Shown one piece after another: positions 62,933 through 64,000 of a DNA stretch of 64,000 bases (position 1 is the stretch's first letter; each line of letters starts with the position of its first letter). The position numbers and the translations under genes are program-made. The stretch is from the NCBI GenBank assembly GCA_046565505.1, contig JBKHYJ010000022.1:186001-250000 (forward strand), in the 5' to 3' direction. This DNA is from JBKHYJ01 sp046565505. GTDB taxonomy: Bacteria > Acidobacteriota > Blastocatellia > UBA7656. The notes beneath the pieces are model-generated. The model was given only the letters and a program-made list of their open reading frames with translations. It searched no databases and was not told the DNA's origin.

Positions 62933-62954
62933 CCAAAAACTAACCAAAAACTAA
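62933..62954 (+). repeat. Two tandem copies of CCAAAAACTAA
   Basis: Copies are at 62933-62943 and 62944-62954, just after the transporter gene. A partial third (CCAAAAAG) begins at 62961. Function is unknown; the repeat may be a chance product of the AT-rich gap or a regulator site. Confidence 0.4.
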
Positions 62955-62983
62955 ATCCAACCAAAAAGTCTGATGTGTACTTA

Positions 62984-63012
62984 TTGCTACGTATTAGAGT
63001 TGAGCATATAAT
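62984..63012 (+). promoter_or_regulatory. Promoter of the low-GC membrane-protein gene
   Basis: TTGCTA (62984-62989), 17 bases, TATAAT (63007-63012): the -10 is perfect and the -35 matches four of six consensus bases. It leaves a very short leader before GGAGG (63024-63028) and ATG 63036. Confidence 0.6.
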
Positions 63013-63035
63013 AGCGGGCATTCGGAGGTGCACCC

Positions 63036-63446
63036 ATGCGTTGGACGTATAAACCTTTGCCTCGACTTATTCTAAAGACTATTTATCTTTTAATAGGTTT
63101 AAATACAGGGATTAATTTTTGGTGGGCCATCATCGGTAGTAATACTTCCTTGGTTTTGCGAAACTATTCATTAAGTGCATTAGTGATATTTTTTTTAGCT
63201 CTAGTTACGCTAGTCGAGAAGCCTACTAAGGGACTTACCGGATTCGTAATAATTTGCGACTCGCTTGTTCTAATCGGCTTGATTATGTGCTTGTGCGTTG
63301 GACAGTCATTTCTGGCTTTATGCGTATTCATAGCTTTGCCTGTGATAGCATTACTCATCGTTTTGAGTAGACCTAAAACTGCGCACTATATGATGTGTAA
63401 ATATTATGAGGCAGTACAACGGGCCGAAAATGAAAGCATCGCTTAG
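63036..63446 (+). CDS. Small four-helix membrane protein, low GC, family unknown
   Basis: 136-residue protein with about four hydrophobic segments (about 12-32, 42-62, 68-88, 92-110) and a short charged C-terminus (YYEAVQRAENESIA). Base composition is clearly lower in G+C than every other gene in the window, with many A/T-ending codons (TTT, TTA, ATT, AAT), suggesting recent acquisition. It is a single-gene unit with its own promoter and terminator. GGAGG lies eight bases before the ATG. I do not recognise the family and propose no function. Confidence 0.75.
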   Translation: MRWTYKPLPRLILKTIYLLIGLNTGINFWWAIIGSNTSLVLRNYSLSALVIFFLALVTLVEKPTKGLTGFVIICDSLVLIGLIMCLCVGQSFLALCVFIALPVIALLIVLSRPKTAHYMMCKYYEAVQRAENESIA

Positions 63447-63550
63447 TGAAGTGACACCCTCCTAAAATCTCGCCTTTCCAACTTGCCAGTCGTATAATCC
63501 GACCAACCTAGCGGGTCATCCTGGCCTCGCTATAAAAGACAAAGCCTAAC

Positions 63551-63584
63551 GGCGGCGGTGCTTGCTACACTGCCGCCTTTTTTT
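63551..63584 (+). terminator. Intrinsic terminator of the small membrane-protein gene
   Basis: GGCGGCGGTG (63551-63560), seven-base loop, CACTGCCGCC (63568-63577), then seven T. The stem has nine Watson-Crick pairs and one G-T pair. Confidence 0.85.
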
Positions 63585-63677
63585 ATTTGCATCCGGCGTG
63601 CTTTCGGCTAAAATCGCGCAAACAAATATTTAGCTGCCCTGAGAGCGGCATGCAGGAATCAAGTTGTCTCCTAATGG

Positions 63678-63760
63678 CCTGCACAAAAAGTCGGCATGAA
63701 GCCCAATATCTTGGATTTACTATCAAGTTGCTTCCACAACTAATAGACTTTTTGTGCAGG
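63678..63760. repeat. 83-base segment bounded by a perfect 15-base inverted repeat
   Basis: Left arm 63678-63692 (CCTGCACAAAAAGTC) and right arm 63746-63760 (GACTTTTTGTGCAGG) are exact reverse complements, with 53 bases between. Size and form fit a miniature inverted-repeat element or the ends of a deleted insertion sequence. No target-site duplication is obvious. The flanks from 63447 to 63677 and from 63761 to 64000 have no recognised gene, apart from the terminator and a minus-strand open stretch (about 63583-63888) without a start codon. Confidence 0.5.
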
Positions 63761-64000
63761 GCCGGCTGGAGGTTCAAGACAGGCAGCGCGACATGCCGGG
63801 ATTTGAAATAGTCGTAGGCCTGTTCAGCCGTGGCGCGGACCTCTTTTTGTAAACGGTCATGGTGGTGCTGCGCGTCGTCGACCGCCCCCTAGTTTTCGGT
63901 CCATTTTGGCCCGCCCACCTGCCGCCCGCTCGGAACTACGCGCGGCGCGACGAACTCCGATAAACCCAGTTACCGAATGCGCCTTATGCGCCGCATGTCG

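Noticed and set aside
63899..63910. Segment resembling part of the MraZ box (GTCCATTTTGG)
   Set aside because: Only one partial unit without ten-base repeats and no division gene next to it; probably chance.

Overview
The window is high-GC bacterial chromosome that is mostly protein-coding. No rRNA, tRNA or CRISPR array was recognised. A diderm is indicated by a TonB-dependent-receptor-like outer-membrane protein with an N-terminal carboxypeptidase-regulatory-like domain, Tat-like and Sec signal peptides, and a MurE with the meso-diaminopimelate motif DNPR. This receptor type, together with the DUF5829, TatT-like and lamin-tail/C25 proteins, suggests Acidobacteriota (perhaps Blastocatellia). 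That placement is inference from family content, not from a marker gene.

Left part (1-23.5 kb): a trehalose/alpha-glucan pair (GH57-DUF3536 followed by treY, with stop and start codons overlapping) precedes a long catabolic stretch. It holds two D-aminoacylase-like amidohydrolases, a flavin-dependent LLM oxidoreductase, a beta-ureidopropionase-type nitrilase, an SsnA-type aminohydrolase, a threonine-synthase-like and a cysteine-synthase-like PLP enzyme, a secreted M1 peptidase, and a three-subunit molybdenum hydroxylase (large, 2Fe-2S and FAD subunits). SsnA and molybdenum hydroxylases co-occur in purine/N-heterocycle degradation loci, so this block probably feeds on purine, hydantoin or amino-acid-derived compounds.

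Middle part (23.5-43.9 kb): signalling and cell-surface genes. A response regulator with HD-GYP output is followed by a five-GAF hybrid histidine kinase, a secreted beta-propeller/tandem-95 protein, the TonB receptor-like protein, a GT39 membrane glycosyltransferase, a TatT-like helical repeat protein, and a lamin-tail/C25 (gingipain-type) peptidase. Then comes a compact three-gene module at 41.3-43.9 kb: an HPr-kinase-like P-loop protein, a PqqD-domain protein fused to a twin-arginine hydrophobic segment and a six-cysteine knottin-like tail, and an NTP_transf_5-type nucleotidyltransferase. These enzyme types are known from lasso-peptide clusters, but here they occur without the cyclase and leader peptidase. 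This is the most unusual content of the window.

Right part (43.9-61.9 kb): a division and cell-wall (dcw) cluster on the minus strand, in the order mraZ-rsmH-ftsL-ftsI-murE-murF-mraY-murD-ftsW-murG-murC-ftsQ-ftsA-ftsZ, without murB or ddl. It starts from a promoter with adjacent MraZ-box repeats and ends at a clear intrinsic terminator. Beyond it lie a ZIP metal transporter, a low-GC small membrane protein with its own promoter and terminator, and a non-coding end with a perfect 15-bp inverted repeat that may be a small mobile-element relic.
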